Assembly: GCA_964387625.1 (NCBI GenBank)
Contig: CAYLWN010000045.1
Coordinates: 1-6,282, forward strand
DNA from: CAYLWN01 sp964387625
GTDB taxonomy: Bacteria; Patescibacteriota; Microgenomatia; UBA10105
Length of the DNA: 6,282 nucleotides
Direction: 5' to 3'
The first letter of the stretch is position 1. The number at the start of each line of letters is the position of its first letter. Made by a program: the position numbers and the translations under genes. The notes beneath the pieces were generated by a model. That model was given only the letters and a program-made list of their open reading frames with translations, was not told where the DNA came from and did no database searches. This document shows, one piece after another, positions 5,373 through 6,282 of the stretch.

Positions 5373-6282
5373 CTACGCTGTTTTCCCCGAAGCGAATATT
5401 GTCTGGATACCATTGGCTACACCGCCGGATAGTGAATTTATATTGTTTATAATTTGTCTGATTAACCTTATCTTTTCAAAAAGATAGGAACGTTTTTCTA
5501 TTTCGTCTTTTAATCTTTTTAAACTCTTCCACCAAATCATAACGAGTGGATTTGAAGAAAAGAAAATTGAATATTGTTGGTATGAATAAGGAGTAAACTC
5601 TCTTTTAAAACGATTATCCCCCCTGGAAAAATCAATTTTTCCGATCCCCGTTTTGACCAATTCACCTAATAAGAAAAGGGCTGCTATTTTTCCGGGTATA
5701 AGATAACTATGAGTGGATTTGTAGGCAGTGTTGCTATCAAGATAAGTATTACCATATATAAATCCGTACCGGTAGCAAATAGGCTCATTCTTGTAATAAA
5801 GCAGGTTGATTGTAAAACTTTTTTCATTTATCTTTTCCAGATTTATATACAACTCTCTAAGTAAAGGGTCTGAAAATATGTCTTTATCCTCTGCTTTTTT
5901 TGGACTTTCGGATTCTATCTGAGCAATTGTTTCCATATGCCCTCTCATATTTCCCGAAAATGTTTTAAGTTCAAAATTTCCCTGCTCTTCCTTGAGGGTT
6001 TTTAATATCACTTTATTGTTTCTTGTACTAATATAACGACAAGGATCCGGCATTAGGGGTAAATACACACATATGGAAGATTTTGTGACGCCTAATTTTT
6101 TAATAAAAGTATGTGCAATATTGGCGATAGTTTGTTCGAGTTCACACAGATAAAAATTACCGTATTTAGATAATTCATCTATTAAACTTATCAAAATATC
6201 CGGGTTCTGATCTATTAATAAAACTGACGAATTATCAAAATATTGATTTCCCGGACAGACGTATGTCTTAACTTGATATTTT
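5373..6282 (-). CDS. GNAT-fold acyltransferase, BioF2/CelD-like (FemAB-related), N-terminus outside window
   Basis: The last 302 residues are visible and the frame stays open to the window edge. A TTG at 6194 could be taken as a start, but 29 further in-frame codons upstream without a stop (starting KYQVKTYVCPGNQYFDNSS) argue that the true start is beyond 6282. The C-terminal half carries the signature of the BioF2-like acetyltransferase domain: NLLYYKNEPICYRYGFIYG (visible residues 159-177), a strand pair for the acyl donor; THSYLIPGKIAALFLLGEL (190-208); then GIGKIDFSRGDNRFKREF (212-229), matching the typical Asp-Phe-x-x-Gly-(D/E)-x-x-(Y/F)-K element. After it comes a basic helical tail (about 245-290). 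Relatives (CelD/BcsL type, FemAB-like) act in the cytoplasm, often within exopolysaccharide loci, and probably acylate or aminoacylate sugar or lipid-linked intermediates. It ends 248 bases before the membrane protein gene, so it may be a separate transcription unit. Donor and acceptor are unknown. Confidence 0.75.
   Translation of the reverse strand, partial: KYQVKTYVCPGNQYFDNSSVLLIDQNPDILISLIDELSKYGNFYLCELEQTIANIAHTFIKKLGVTKSSICVYLPLMPDPCRYISTRNNKVILKTLKEEQGNFELKTFSGNMRGHMETIAQIESESPKKAEDKDIFSDPLLRELYINLEKINEKSFTINLLYYKNEPICYRYGFIYGNTYLDSNTAYKSTHSYLIPGKIAALFLLGELVKTGIGKIDFSRGDNRFKREFTPYSYQQYSIFFSSNPLVMIWWKSLKRLKDEIEKRSYLFEKIRLIRQIINNINSLSGGVANGIQTIFASGKTA

Overview
The window is a run of genes that all lie on the minus strand, so transcription goes from high to low coordinates. 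It looks like a stretch of a bacterial cell-surface glycan locus. The DNA is AT-rich overall, with short gaps between genes, almost no convincing Shine-Dalgarno sequences and the standard genetic code. The polytopic GT-C-type proteins have signatures (a first-loop NDARSHL, a late GGWAFGPRY) that I associate with uncultured bacteria such as Patescibacteria/Microgenomates. That taxonomic guess is weak and is an inference from protein style only.

Layout in the direction of transcription: (1) 6282-5373, the C-terminal 302 residues of a GNAT-fold protein of the BioF2/CelD-like (FemAB-related) acyltransferase type, whose start lies beyond the window edge. (2) 5372-5125, a 248-base gap holding a possible 55-codon ORF (5321-5154) and two small inverted repeats. 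(3) 5124-3601, a 507-residue multi-pass membrane protein resembling GT-C glycosyltransferases. (4) about 3567-1930, a second, different GT-C/GT39-like membrane protein of about 550 residues. (5) 1918-917, a membrane-anchored or secreted protein that reads like a TIM-barrel glycoside hydrolase. (6) a gap of 89 bases with a well-formed sigma70-type promoter placed so that the next mRNA would be leaderless. (7) 827-78, a short-form glucose-1-phosphate thymidylyltransferase (RfbA/RmlA). (8) 68-1, the first 22 codons of dTDP-glucose 4,6-dehydratase (RfbB/RmlB), cut by the window edge.

How they may work together: RfbA and RfbB make dTDP-4-keto-6-deoxyglucose, the precursor of dTDP-rhamnose and related sugars. 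The two GT-C proteins would move sugars from lipid-linked donors on the outer face of the membrane. The anchored hydrolase-like protein could trim or remodel the product, and the GNAT-like protein could add an acyl or aminoacyl group. The three central genes are separated by only about 11-33 bases and look like one transcription unit; rfbA-rfbB appears to start from its own promoter. I see no tRNA, rRNA, CRISPR array, transposase or clear intrinsic terminator. The window reads as an ordinary surface-polysaccharide region with a few points worth checking, not as a clearly new system.
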